A DNA stretch of 64,000 bases from Trichomonas vaginalis G3. Lineage: Eukaryota; Parabasalia; Trichomonadida; Trichomonadidae. A program made the position numbers and the translations under genes. Positions 18,520 through 27,400 of the stretch are shown here, in pieces. The stretch covers positions 2,976,001-3,040,000 of the forward strand of contig NC_067208.1 in assembly GCF_026262505.1 (NCBI RefSeq), in the 5' to 3' direction. The notes beneath the pieces are model-generated. The model was given only the letters and a program-made list of their open reading frames with translations, was not told the DNA's origin and did no database searches. Positions within the stretch are counted from its first letter, which is position 1; every line of letters begins with the position of its first letter.

Positions 18520-18870
18520 TTAGAACATTTCTGGGTCAATGTCAATGTTCTCTTCCTCTTTAGGAGTAAACACTGGCTTAGACTCTAAAATCTTTTTACC
18601 CAATTTACCTTGAACTTCTACAACTTTAGACTCATAATATTCATAGTCGTCTGTCTTCTTTGGTTCATAAGGTATAACAAGTTTGTATGCTTTGCCTTCT
18701 TTAAGGTTTGAGAACCTTCTGTCAAAACTTTCTTTGACTGTTAACAAACCTTCTATGTCTAAGTCTTCAAATTTCGCACCATTTTTAGTCACAATAGCAA
18801 ACTTAACTGGTTCGATGTTCCAAACTTTGCTGAATGAAGACTTTTCAAAATGGTAGAAGTAAACATTCAA
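18520..18870 (-). CDS. Polinton protein, about 116 residues, start uncertain
   Basis: The frame shows a mixed alpha/beta small domain (VWNIEPVKFAIVTKNG, then GKAYKLVIPYEPKKTDDYEYYE) and an acidic C-terminal tail. The frame starts on a TTG and no ATG is close, so the true 5' end is unclear and the gene may be broken. It faces 18054-18503 tail to tail with a 16-bp gap. No family is recognised. Confidence 0.5.
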   Translation of the reverse strand: MNVYFYHFEKSSFSKVWNIEPVKFAIVTKNGAKFEDLDIEGLLTVKESFDRRFSNLKEGKAYKLVIPYEPKKTDDYEYYESKVVEVQGKLGKKILESKPVFTPKEEENIDIDPEMF

Positions 18871-18974
18871 ATATGTGAATGGGCTACTTATCTTTAACTT
18901 CTGACATGTACTTATTTACTGAGATGAATTTTGCCATCTTTTTCTATCGGATCAAAAAATATTTTTTTTAAAAT

Positions 18975-20210
18975 TTACTCAGAAAAATTTTTCTTTGTAT
19001 ATACACCATTCTGTACGTCTAAAAGACTTTTGACATTTGCCAAGAATGTACGTTTAGAAGCTGCCATATAACCATATTCTTGACAATATTGTTTATATTC
19101 ATCATATAAAGACTTTTCATCTAAACACTCAAAGTCGCTTTCTTCTATGAACAGTTCATATACACTCTTGTTTGCTTCTAACAATGTTTGTCTCTCTTCG
19201 GTATGTGGAATTTGTCTTGGATTGAACTTAGAAATATCTAATGTCATGAAATATGAGAACAAGTGGTTGTAAAAGTCAGATGTCAAAGTTTCTGCTAAGT
19301 CGTCAAAATATTCTGTATCTTGCATATGAGAATCTGACGTTCTGACAACTACATATCTTCTGTCAGAACTTTCTAACTTCATCGGAACAGCATTGTTTGA
19401 AACCATAATGAAGTTTGCAACATTTTCACAAACTCTTTGGTCTTTATACTTTCTTTCAACAACTCCAACTTTGTCTGTTATAAGACTCTTCAAAGCATCT
19501 GAGTTCAAAACTTTTGTTGTATCTATACTTTGAAGTTCATTGCAAACTATAAGTTTCATATTCTCTATTGAGGAGTTAAACTTGCCACAGATGTTTTCTA
19601 AGTTTGTCATATTAGGGTTCGAATAACCTTCTAACAGTTTGCATAAGATATCTGTAAAGAATGTGTTCTTACCTGTTCCTTGTTTTCCAATTATAATGAG
19701 AGCAGTTTCATTTTTAGCACTTGGATGTTGTAAGATGTTTGCAAACCAACATAAGATATACTCATAGACTCTTTCGTTTCCATTGCATATAATTTCTTTG
19801 ACATGGTCTAACCAAGCTTCTATAACATTTTCTTTCCATTCTACTTGTTCGTATTTATATCCAGTGAAGATAGAATAGAAGTTTGGAGAAGGTGTATAGA
19901 ACTTTATACTTCGAACTGAAAAATCTTCTAACTTTGACAATAAGATATCCCAAGCATCTAACATCTTCATTCCAACTTGTACGACTTTTATTTTCTTAAG
20001 TTTCTGTCTACATTCTTGTTCAGACACTATTGTTGCTCTTGGTTTGTTAAAGACAACATCCCATTCTTTCATGACATAACATTCTGGGGCAGAGTCAACA
20101 TAAATGACTAAACGTTTCAAATTCTCGACTGCTTTGTTATAGTCTCTAAATGGACACATATTTCTGAATGCTTGGAAGTCATAAAAATCTGAAACATCTA
20201 TTCTGTACAT
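18975..20210 (-). CDS. SF3 (D5-like) helicase of Polinton B
   Basis: 411 residues from ATG 20210. Walker A GKQGTGKN at about residues 175-182, Walker B LIVCNE at about 220-225, and the sensor / motif C region FIMVSNN followed by SSDRRYVVVR near 268-290. The C-terminal 100 residues are a helical D5 C-type domain (LLEANKSVYELFIEESDFE). The N region (1-110) is short for D5 proteins and shows no primase motifs, as in many Polinton SF3 helicases. Family role: hexameric 3'-5' DNA unwinding at the replication fork. It closely resembles the helicase region at 1923-4644 of piece A in the ATPase core, so the two elements are related. It looks whole. Confidence 0.8.
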   Translation of the reverse strand: MYRIDVSDFYDFQAFRNMCPFRDYNKAVENLKRLVIYVDSAPECYVMKEWDVVFNKPRATIVSEQECRQKLKKIKVVQVGMKMLDAWDILLSKLEDFSVRSIKFYTPSPNFYSIFTGYKYEQVEWKENVIEAWLDHVKEIICNGNERVYEYILCWFANILQHPSAKNETALIIIGKQGTGKNTFFTDILCKLLEGYSNPNMTNLENICGKFNSSIENMKLIVCNELQSIDTTKVLNSDALKSLITDKVGVVERKYKDQRVCENVANFIMVSNNAVPMKLESSDRRYVVVRTSDSHMQDTEYFDDLAETLTSDFYNHLFSYFMTLDISKFNPRQIPHTEERQTLLEANKSVYELFIEESDFECLDEKSLYDEYKQYCQEYGYMAASKRTFLANVKSLLDVQNGVYTKKNFSE

Positions 20211-20239
20211 TTTTATAAAAATAAAAAAATAATATTTTT

Positions 20240-21037
20240 TTATTCTTGACTTTGTTGTTCCATTTGTTGCATTTGTTGTTCTTGAGCTATTTGTTGTTGA
20301 AGTTGTTCTTGTAATACAATACTTTCACCAGTTGCATCTTCCAATTCGAAACTTTCTGCCGTCATTGACAAATACATAGGACATAAAAGTTTTACAGGAA
20401 CAAAGTTTGCGTCAACTAATGTCAACGTTATACTTGCCAAAGTGTTTGAGTTCACTAAGGTTGAAAATTCTGCATTCGAATGAACAATAGGCAAACCAGC
20501 AGAGAAAGTATTGTTTATACGCATAAGTATCTTTTGGTCATAATAGTTTCTGTCGACATTCGAATAACACTTTGAACCTAAGTTTGAAACAATATATAAG
20601 ATTGGTGTGCTTAATGTCAATGGAATAGACATTCCTTGTATGACACCTTTTCCTGTTATAGGAAACTGTTGGTAGTAAAAACCAGAAATAAGTTTTGTAT
20701 TATAGCTCATATCGTTTATAGTAAACTCAGTCGGACATCCAAACATAATGAAACCTGCTCTAGTTGCAGCACATGTTACACCCGTACTTAAAGTATTAAA
20801 TAAGTCAACAAAACCTGTTGGTGGTATATCTGAGTAAGTATCTTCAAAGGAGTATTTTTTACCATTCACAACAATAAAGTCTTCTGGTGTCAAAAGAGCA
20901 AAACAGGCTTTAGTCGTCATTGTGTTTAAGGTTAGTTTACAATATCGTCCTTGAGGACTTTGTAAGTTTGTTGTTATAGAATTATATGACTCAGGGTTTT
21001 TAGTCGTAATAGTATAAACCATTATGTCTTCTGCCAT
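20240..21037 (-). CDS. Minor capsid (penton) candidate of Polinton B
   Basis: 265 residues from ATG 21037. Beta-rich with few helices, in keeping with a jelly-roll: SPQGRYCKLTLNTMTTKACF, CAATRAGFIMFGCPTEFTIN and TLASITLTLVDANFVPVKLL. The last 30 residues are a Gln-rich tail. It lies in the capsid block, three genes from the major capsid gene, as penton genes often do in Polintons. The call rests on length, predicted strand content and position; no diagnostic motif is visible. Confidence 0.55.
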   Translation of the reverse strand: MAEDIMVYTITTKNPESYNSITTNLQSPQGRYCKLTLNTMTTKACFALLTPEDFIVVNGKKYSFEDTYSDIPPTGFVDLFNTLSTGVTCAATRAGFIMFGCPTEFTINDMSYNTKLISGFYYQQFPITGKGVIQGMSIPLTLSTPILYIVSNLGSKCYSNVDRNYYDQKILMRINNTFSAGLPIVHSNAEFSTLVNSNTLASITLTLVDANFVPVKLLCPMYLSMTAESFELEDATGESIVLQEQLQQQIAQEQQMQQMEQQSQE

Positions 21038-21041
21038 TTAC

Positions 21042-21335
21042 TTAGCAAATAAATTTTAATGAAATGTTGTGGTCGTCAAATATTTTTATAACGTCTGGGA
21101 AACTATATTTTAAGTTCAACGTTTCACCTCCTTTCATAACGTATATCTTGTCAATGACATTATATGAAACACCACAGCAACCAATGTCGGGTTCTATTTC
21201 TTTGATGTTTATATCGTCTGCCTCTGTCAAAAGTTTCAATAGTTCTTTCAAAACTTCATGAGGTGCAATGACATATGAGTTCACTTTTACAGGGTTGTGT
21301 TCGACCAATTTAACATTATACTTAAAGCTTGACAA
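21042..21335 (-). CDS. Polinton protein, about 97 residues, start unclear
   Basis: The frame contains a credible folded sequence (APHEVLKELLKLLTEADDIN, then NVIDKIYVMKGGETLNLKYS) with a CC pair near the middle. It overlaps the end of the 21287-21619 gene by 49 bp on the same strand in another frame and has no ATG near its 5' end, so how it is started is unknown. No family is recognised. Confidence 0.45.
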   Translation of the reverse strand: MSSFKYNVKLVEHNPVKVNSYVIAPHEVLKELLKLLTEADDINIKEIEPDIGCCGVSYNVIDKIYVMKGGETLNLKYSFPDVIKIFDDHNISLKFIC

Positions 21336-21619
21336 ATCTTCTCCTGAGTTTGAAGTTTGTCTTTCAGTTGTTGGTAGTCGTTTCGAATATCTGCAACAGA
21401 ACTTAAGTCTCTGTTAACTTCAGGATATGTTGGTTCTTTTACAGGAACAATTGTTATACCATCTTCGTCTTCGTATGGTTTCCCCACTTCAACATCTCTG
21501 TCTTTGACATTGACAACAACACTTTGACTGTTTGTTTGAGTTGGTGAATTTAACTTCACATCTGCCACCGCCATTAAACCTTTTGAAACACTTACGCTTC
21601 TATTTTTCGGAAATGACAT
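21287..21619 (-). CDS. Small Polinton protein with helical tail
   Basis: 110 residues from ATG 21619; I choose this start because it leaves an 18-bp gap to the divergent gene at 21638, as at two other divergent pairs of this element. The N half is polar and extended (SVVVNVKDRDVEVGKPYEDE), and the C-terminal 40 residues are a helix suited to coiled-coil formation (NDYQQLKDKLQTQEKICQAL). No family is recognised. Confidence 0.55.
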   Translation of the reverse strand: MSFPKNRSVSVSKGLMAVADVKLNSPTQTNSQSVVVNVKDRDVEVGKPYEDEDGITIVPVKEPTYPEVNRDLSSVADIRNDYQQLKDKLQTQEKICQALSIMLNWSNTTL

Positions 21620-21637
21620 TTTACTTAGAATAAAAAG
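21620..21637. promoter_or_regulatory. 18-bp divergent intergenic promoter region
   Basis: TTTACTTAGAATAAAAAG separates the ATGs of the 21287-21619 (-) and 21638-22057 (+) genes. This is the third such minimal divergent spacer in this element. Confidence 0.45.
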
Positions 21638-22057
21638 ATGGACGTATTCGGATATCTTATTGAATTGAAGCAGAACAAAGTTTATACTCACAAACAATAC
21701 AAATACATTGACAGAATAGTTCTTTACACAAACAATGGAAAATGTTATAGAATAGCAGTCTTTGCTGAACCTAAATATTTTCATAAAGCAAAGAAAGTTG
21801 GTATAACTGAAATGGTGAAAGTTCTTGAAGCAGACAAAAATATAACTTCAAAACTTACAGATATTACTAAAGGAAAGTTTATAATACAATATTATGTCAA
21901 AACTGGCGTACTGTCAATATTTGACGGAGAGAAGTCAGTTCAAGAACAACTTACTGACCTGCTGCCAAAATCTGCTCGATGGAAGCTGTCGTTATGCCAA
22001 TCTGAGGAGCCCCAGCAGGTTTCATCGAACGAATCTTCAAAAGAGCATCTTCCGTGA
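21638..22057 (+). CDS. Polinton protein overlapping the major capsid gene tail to tail
   Basis: 139 residues from ATG 21638. The first 105 residues look folded (KQYKYIDRIVLYTNNGKCYR, KGKFIIQYYVKTGVLSIF). The last 35 residues lie antisense to the end of the capsid gene (overlap 21951-22057, 107 bp) and are low-complexity Ser/Glu/Gln, as expected of a tail constrained by the other strand. No family is recognised. Confidence 0.55.
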   Translation: MDVFGYLIELKQNKVYTHKQYKYIDRIVLYTNNGKCYRIAVFAEPKYFHKAKKVGITEMVKVLEADKNITSKLTDITKGKFIIQYYVKTGVLSIFDGEKSVQEQLTDLLPKSARWKLSLCQSEEPQQVSSNESSKEHLP

Positions 22058-23219
22058 AAAGTGCTATTGGTTTTGTAAACTTCTTTGCTCTCAATTCATC
22101 TGGACCGTCTCTGTCACCAGTATATTGTATTTGAACTGTACCAACAGTTGAAATACCACCCATAAAGTCTTCTGAGTCAGCAAATGGAATGCCAAGCCAA
22201 AAGTTTGAACGGTCTCCATTTGTATATTGAGTTTTTTGACCTCCTGTATGAGTCCATACTTTCACATATGGCATAATAGAACTTTGCATTTCAGGGTTAA
22301 TGGTTGTTGTGAAGTTGTTGTTAAAGTTCATAGCATCTAATGTCAAGTTGTATGACCTCATATCCTCAACTGTAGAATATTCTTCTCTTGGATAATATTT
22401 GCCATCTATGTTTATATGATATTTAATACCAGGGTTGTAGAAACAAGAATAGTCATTTATAGTTCGTCTGAACAGTACAAACATAGTATCTGCATGTTTC
22501 ATTGCAGTTGTTAAAGCAATATCTGTTCTTGCACCTGCGGCTCCTGGATTTTGGTTTCCAACTTCACCTGCAAAGTCTTTGACAGATATTTGGTGTATAG
22601 GGAACATAAGTGGAACTGCAATATATTTGGCAGCTAAAGCATTTGAAATATCTGGGTCCAACATATAGACTGCAAGTCTGCTTTCTATTCTCTTGCATTC
22701 AAATTTTTCGCATGTGAACTTAACTGGGTCCCAAGCAGTTCCAGCAGCATTGAAATAATAGTTTACTTCATTGTTGAAGTTTGAGAAACCAAAGTCTAAG
22801 TCAACTTTGTCTTTGCAAAATTCGGCGAATGACGTTTGATTTGTTCCCTTTACGTCTGTAATAGTGAATGGGTCTTGTGTTGGTGCAATGACTAAGTTAT
22901 TTTTGCTTGGAGTAAGTTCAATAGAAATTTTTCCTGCCCAGTTTGGCAAGTATCTTAAAAACCTGAAGATGAGGAAAGATGACAAAGGAACTCTAAGTTT
23001 CAGTTTTACTTTGGTTACTGCTGCTGCAGTTTGTCCAGAAAGGTTAACATAAACTCCTGGAACGTTAGGGTCAAGTCTTCTTATTTTCTCAATAGTTGCA
23101 TACTGGTCTGTTTGTTCTCTAGCTTGTGGTTGTACTGAGTTTCTCAAAGCGAACCATTCATAGTTTGCCCATGTTACTGTTTGAACTAAGTAAGAGTTAG
23201 AATATATCTTATATCCCAT
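21951..23219 (-). CDS. Major capsid protein (double jelly-roll type) of Polinton B
   Basis: 422 residues from ATG 23219. Long, beta-rich and free of enzymatic motifs, with two similar halves. Features typical of Polinton capsids: an extended start (YLVQTVTWANYEWFALRN), a first barrel with KVKLKLRVPLSSFLIFRFLR, a second barrel with AVPLMFPIHQISVKDF and MFVLFRRTINDYSCFYNPG, and a closing segment NFWLGIPFADSEDFMGG. The protein is somewhat short for the family and its 5' end may be incomplete. Its role, by family, is to form the icosahedral shell. The call rests on overall pattern and gene context, not on a single motif. Confidence 0.7.
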   Translation of the reverse strand: MGYKIYSNSYLVQTVTWANYEWFALRNSVQPQAREQTDQYATIEKIRRLDPNVPGVYVNLSGQTAAAVTKVKLKLRVPLSSFLIFRFLRYLPNWAGKISIELTPSKNNLVIAPTQDPFTITDVKGTNQTSFAEFCKDKVDLDFGFSNFNNEVNYYFNAAGTAWDPVKFTCEKFECKRIESRLAVYMLDPDISNALAAKYIAVPLMFPIHQISVKDFAGEVGNQNPGAAGARTDIALTTAMKHADTMFVLFRRTINDYSCFYNPGIKYHINIDGKYYPREEYSTVEDMRSYNLTLDAMNFNNNFTTTINPEMQSSIMPYVKVWTHTGGQKTQYTNGDRSNFWLGIPFADSEDFMGGISTVGTVQIQYTGDRDGPDELRAKKFTKPIALFTEDALLKIRSMKPAGAPQIGITTASIEQILAAGQ

Positions 23220-24361
23220 GAAAACTTCTGGAGCATATTGGTATCCGACATAGAAAATTCCATTGCAACCTTTCTTGTAGGGTTGTTAAAAATATCAAAA
23301 ATTAGCGTTTTGAAGACACCATGGTGTCTTATAATTTTCCCTTCCTTATTGGCGTGTAGAAATAAATGCGCCAATAGATTGAAGAAGAAGAATTGTTTTT
23401 CTCTTAATGAACTTTAATCCTTTTGATATAAGAATATTAAAAACATTAATATAATTTCGATTTCGGAAATTAAATTTCCAAATTTTTTGTCGATTTCGGA
23501 AATAACAGGATCCCGCATCCAACACGCAACAACAAAACACAAAACACACTTTTTGGTTCTTTCATCGTTTTAATCGTAATTTATGTAATACATGATTTGG
23601 ATAAATTTTACAAAAATAGAACCTATATTATATTCTTTTCAAAGATTCTTGCAAATCATCAAAAATAATTGTATTTTAAAAAACGATCAAATTATCCTTT
23701 CATTATTTTAAACTTAAATTAGTTTTTATGATTGACTAAAGCAATCATATTTATTCATCATTAAATAAACAAAAAAATAATATTTGAGAGTTATTTCAAA
23801 AAAAAAACATTGAATTTATTAATTTGTCTCAATTTCAGTATTATAAATTTTATAATTTCAATATTTTGAAATACACTTTTTAATATTTCAATATTTATGA
23901 TATTTCAATGTATTAAGTGGTCTCAAATTGAGCTTCTCAAATATAAGTTGGCCTATTCAAATAATAAAATTAAATAATATTTAAAATAATAAATAAAAGT
24001 GATTGAGGTCATAGCAAAACGGCTGTTTTCAGTCATTAATTCTTAAAAATAAAAAGGGTAAAAACTAAATACAATGGGTAAAATTCAATAGTGTCTGTGC
24101 TATCGTTCAATTTGAAGGTGTCTTTTGAAACCGCAAGACACATTGAATTTTTGAATAGTGTATTATGGTTTGACAGACACCAATGAAAAAAATAAAATGA
24201 TATTTTTTTAAATATATAAGATCCTTATATAAAATATAAATATTTTATCGTTTTATTTTCTTGTTTTAGAAATGTTTTTTATTGAAAAATCAATAAAACT
24301 AACTCCAAAATAAAATTTTTGATTTAAAGACACTATGATGACACCAGGCAAATCTTCCAAG
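23220..24361. other. AT-rich intergenic DNA with small palindromes, up to the gap
   Basis: No gene seen. Just beyond the capsid gene there is an 18-bp perfect palindrome AAGACACCATGGTGTCTT (23313-23330) and a hairpin ATTGGCG/CGCCAAT (23348-23375). Near 23457 and 23513 the motif GATTTCGGAAAT occurs twice. At about 24090-24182 a nested inverted repeat (GTGTCTGT/ACAGACAC outside, GGTGTCTT/AAGACAC inside) resembles a small MITE. The rest is low-complexity A+T sequence. The element B end may lie in here, but no matching repeat was found on the left side. Confidence 0.55.
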
Positions 24362-24461
24362 NNNNNNNNNNNNNNNNNNNNNNNNNNNNNNNNNNNNNNN
24401 NNNNNNNNNNNNNNNNNNNNNNNNNNNNNNNNNNNNNNNNNNNNNNNNNNNNNNNNNNNNN
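24362..24461. other. Assembly gap (100 N)
   Basis: Exactly 100 N, the usual placeholder for a gap of unknown size. It sits at the edge of the G-rich minisatellite, so the left boundary and true length of that array are not known. Confidence 0.99.
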
Positions 24462-27400
24462 TGGTTTGGGTGGTTGGTGAGGCGGAAGGATATGGGAGTG
24501 GTGGTTGGGTGGTTGGTGAGGGAAAGGATATGGAGTGTGGTTTGGTGGGTTGGTGAGGGAAGGATATGGGAGTGGGTGTTTGGGTGGTTGGTGAGGGAAA
24601 CGATGGGAGTGAGGGGTGGTGGTGTGGGATGAGAGGGGTGGTGGTTTGGGTGGTTGGTTGAGTGGAAAGGATATGGGAGTGGTGGTTTGGTGGTTGGTGA
24701 GGGAAAGGATATGGGAGTGGTGGTTTGGGTGGTTGGTGAGGGAAAGGATATGGGAGTGGTGGTTTTGGGTGGTTGGTGGGGAAAGGAGGGAGTGGTGGTT
24801 TGGGTGGTTGGTGAGGGAAAGGATATGGAGTGTGGTTTGGGTGGTTGGTGAGGGAAAGGATATGGGAGTGGTGGTTTGGTGGTTTGGTGAGGGAAGGATG
24901 GGAGTGGTGGTTTGGGTGGTTGGTGAGGGAAAGGATGGGAGTGAGGGGTGGTGGTGTGGGGTGAGAGGGTGGTGGTTTGGGGTGGTAGGTGAGGGAAAGG
25001 ATATGGGAGTGGTGTTTTGGGTGGTTGGTGAGGGAAAGGATATGGGAGTGGTGGTTTGGGGTGGTTGGTGAGGGAAAGGATGGGAGTGGGGGTGGTGGTG
25101 TGGGGTGAGAGGGGTGGTGGTTTGGGTGGTTGGTGAGGGAAAGGATATGGGAGGTGGTTTGGGTGGTTGGTGAGGGAAAGGATATGGGAGTGAGGGGTGG
25201 TGGTTGTGGGGATGAGAGGGGTGGTGGTTTGGGTGGTAGGTGAGGGAAAGGATATGGGGAGTGGTGGTTTGGGTGGTTGGTGAGGGAAGGATATGGGAGT
25301 GGTGGTTTGGGTGGTTGGTGAGGGAAAGGATGGGAGTGAGGGGTGGTGGTGTGGGGATGAGAGGGGTGGTGGTTTGGGTGGTTGGTGAGGGAAAGGATAT
25401 GGGAGTGGTGGTTTGGGTGGTTGGTGAGGGAAAGGATGGGAGTGAGGGGTGGTGGTGGGGATGAGAGGGGGTGGTGGTTTGGGTGGTAGGGTGAGGGAAA
25501 GGATATGGGTGGTGGGTTTGGGTGGTTGGTGAGGGAAAGGATATGGGAGTGGTGGTTTGGGTGGTTGGTGAGGAAAGGATGGATGAGGGGTGGTGGTGTG
25601 TGGGATGAGAGGGGTGGTGGTTTGGGTGGAGTTGTGGTGAGGGAAGGATATGGGAGTGGTGGTTTGGGTGGTTGGTGAGGGAAAGGATATGGAGTGGTGG
25701 TTTGGGTGGTTGGTGAGGGAAAGGATGGGAGTGGTGGTTTGGGTGGTTGGTGAGGGAAAGGATGGGAGTGGTGGTTTGGGTGGTTGGGTGAAGGGAAAGG
25801 ATATGGGTGGTGGTTTGGGTGGTTGGTGAGGGAAAGGATGGGAGTGGTGGTTTGGGTGGTTGGTGAGGGAAAGGATGGGAGTGGTGGTTTGGGTGGTTGG
25901 TGAGGGAAAGGATGGGAGTGAGGGGTGGTGGTGTGGGGATGAGAGGGGTGGTGGTTTGGGTGGTTGGTGAGGGAAAGGATATGGGAGTGGTGGTTTGGGT
26001 GGTTGGTGAGGGAAAGGATATGGGAGTGGTGGTTTGGGTGGTTGGTGAGGGAAAAAGGATGGGAAGTGAGGGGTGGTGGTGTGGGGATGAGAGGGGTGGT
26101 GGTTTGGGTGGTTGGTGAGGGAAAGGATATGGGAGTGGTGGTTTGGGTGGTTGGTGAGGGAAAGGATGGGAGTGAGGGGTGGTGGTGTGGGGATGAGAGG
26201 GGTGGTGGTTTGGGTGGTAGGTGAGGGAAAGGATATGGGAGTGGTGGTTTGGGTGGTTGGTGAGGGAAAGGATATGGGAGTGGTGGTTTGGGTGGTTGGT
26301 GAGGGAAAGGATGGGAGTGAGGGGTGGGTGGTGGTGGGAATGAGAGGGTGGTGGTTTGGGTGGTTGGTGAGGAAAGGATTGGGAGTGGTGGTTTGGGTGG
26401 TTGGTGAGGGAAAGGATATGGGAGTGGTGGTTTGGGTGGTTGGTGAGGGAAAGGATATGGGAGTGGTGGTTTGGGTGGTTGGTGAGGGAAAGGATGGGAG
26501 TGAGGGGTGGTGGTGTGGGGATGAGAGGGGTGGTGGTTTGGGTGGTAGGTGAGGGAAAGGATATGGGAGTGGTGGTTTGGGTGGTTGGTGAGGGAAAGGA
26601 TATGGGAGTGGTGGTTTGGGTGGTTGGTGAGGGAAAGGATATGGGAGTGGTGGTTTGGGTGGTTGGTGAGGGAAAGGATGGGGGAGGGGAGGGGTGGTGG
26701 TGTGGGGATGAGAGGGGTGGTGGTTTGGGTGGTAGGTGAGGGAAAGGATATGGGAGTGGTGGTTTGGGTGGTTGGTGAGGGAAAGGATGGGAGTGAGGGG
26801 TGGTGGTGTGGGGATGAGAGGGGTGGTGGTTTGGGTGGTAGGTGAGGGAAAGGATATGGGAGTGTGGTGTTGGGTGGTTGGTGAGGGAAAGGAATATGGG
26901 AGTGGTGGTTTGGTGGTTTGGTGAGGGAAGGATGGGAGTGAGGGGTGGTGGTGTGGGGATGAGAGGGGTGGTGGTTTGGGTGGTTGGTGAGGGAAAGGAT
27001 GGGAGTGGTGGTTTGGGTGTTGTGAGGGAAGGATATGGGAGTGGTGGTTTGGGTGGTTGGTGAGGGAAAGGATGGGAGTGAGGGGTGGTGGTGTGGGGAT
27101 GAGAGGGGTGGTGGTTTGGGTGGTAGGTGAGGGAAAGGATATGGGAGTGGTGGTTTGGGTGGTTGGTGAGGGAAAGGATGGGAAGTGAGGGTGGTGGTGT
27201 GGGGATGAGAGGGGGTGGTGGTTTGGGTGGTAGGTTGAGGGAAAGGATATGGGAGTGGTGGTTTGGGTGGTAGTGAGGGAAAGATATGGGAGTGGTGGTT
27301 TGGGTGGTTGGTGAGGGAAAGGATGGGAGTGAGGGGTGGTGGTGTGGGGATGAGAGGGTGGTGGTTTGGGTGGTAGGTGAGTGAAGGGATATGGAGTGGT

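Larger units (their letters stand above)
6338..23260. mobile_element. Polinton/Maverick-type element B, nearly full gene set
   Basis: About 17 kb of tightly packed genes on both strands with the Polinton hallmark set: retroviral-type integrase (8932-9891), DNA polymerase B (11128-13281), packaging ATPase region (17147-18020), SF3 helicase (18975-20210), candidate minor capsid (20240-21037) and major capsid (21951-23219), plus a fibre-like protein and many small genes. I do not recognise a Ulp1-type maturation protease, though it could be among the unknowns. Terminal inverted repeats were not found at either edge, so the true ends may lie in 5.99-6.34 kb and 23.2-24.4 kb. Most genes look whole; the ATPase and perhaps two or three others are broken, so it is a fairly young but decaying copy. 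Confidence 0.85.
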
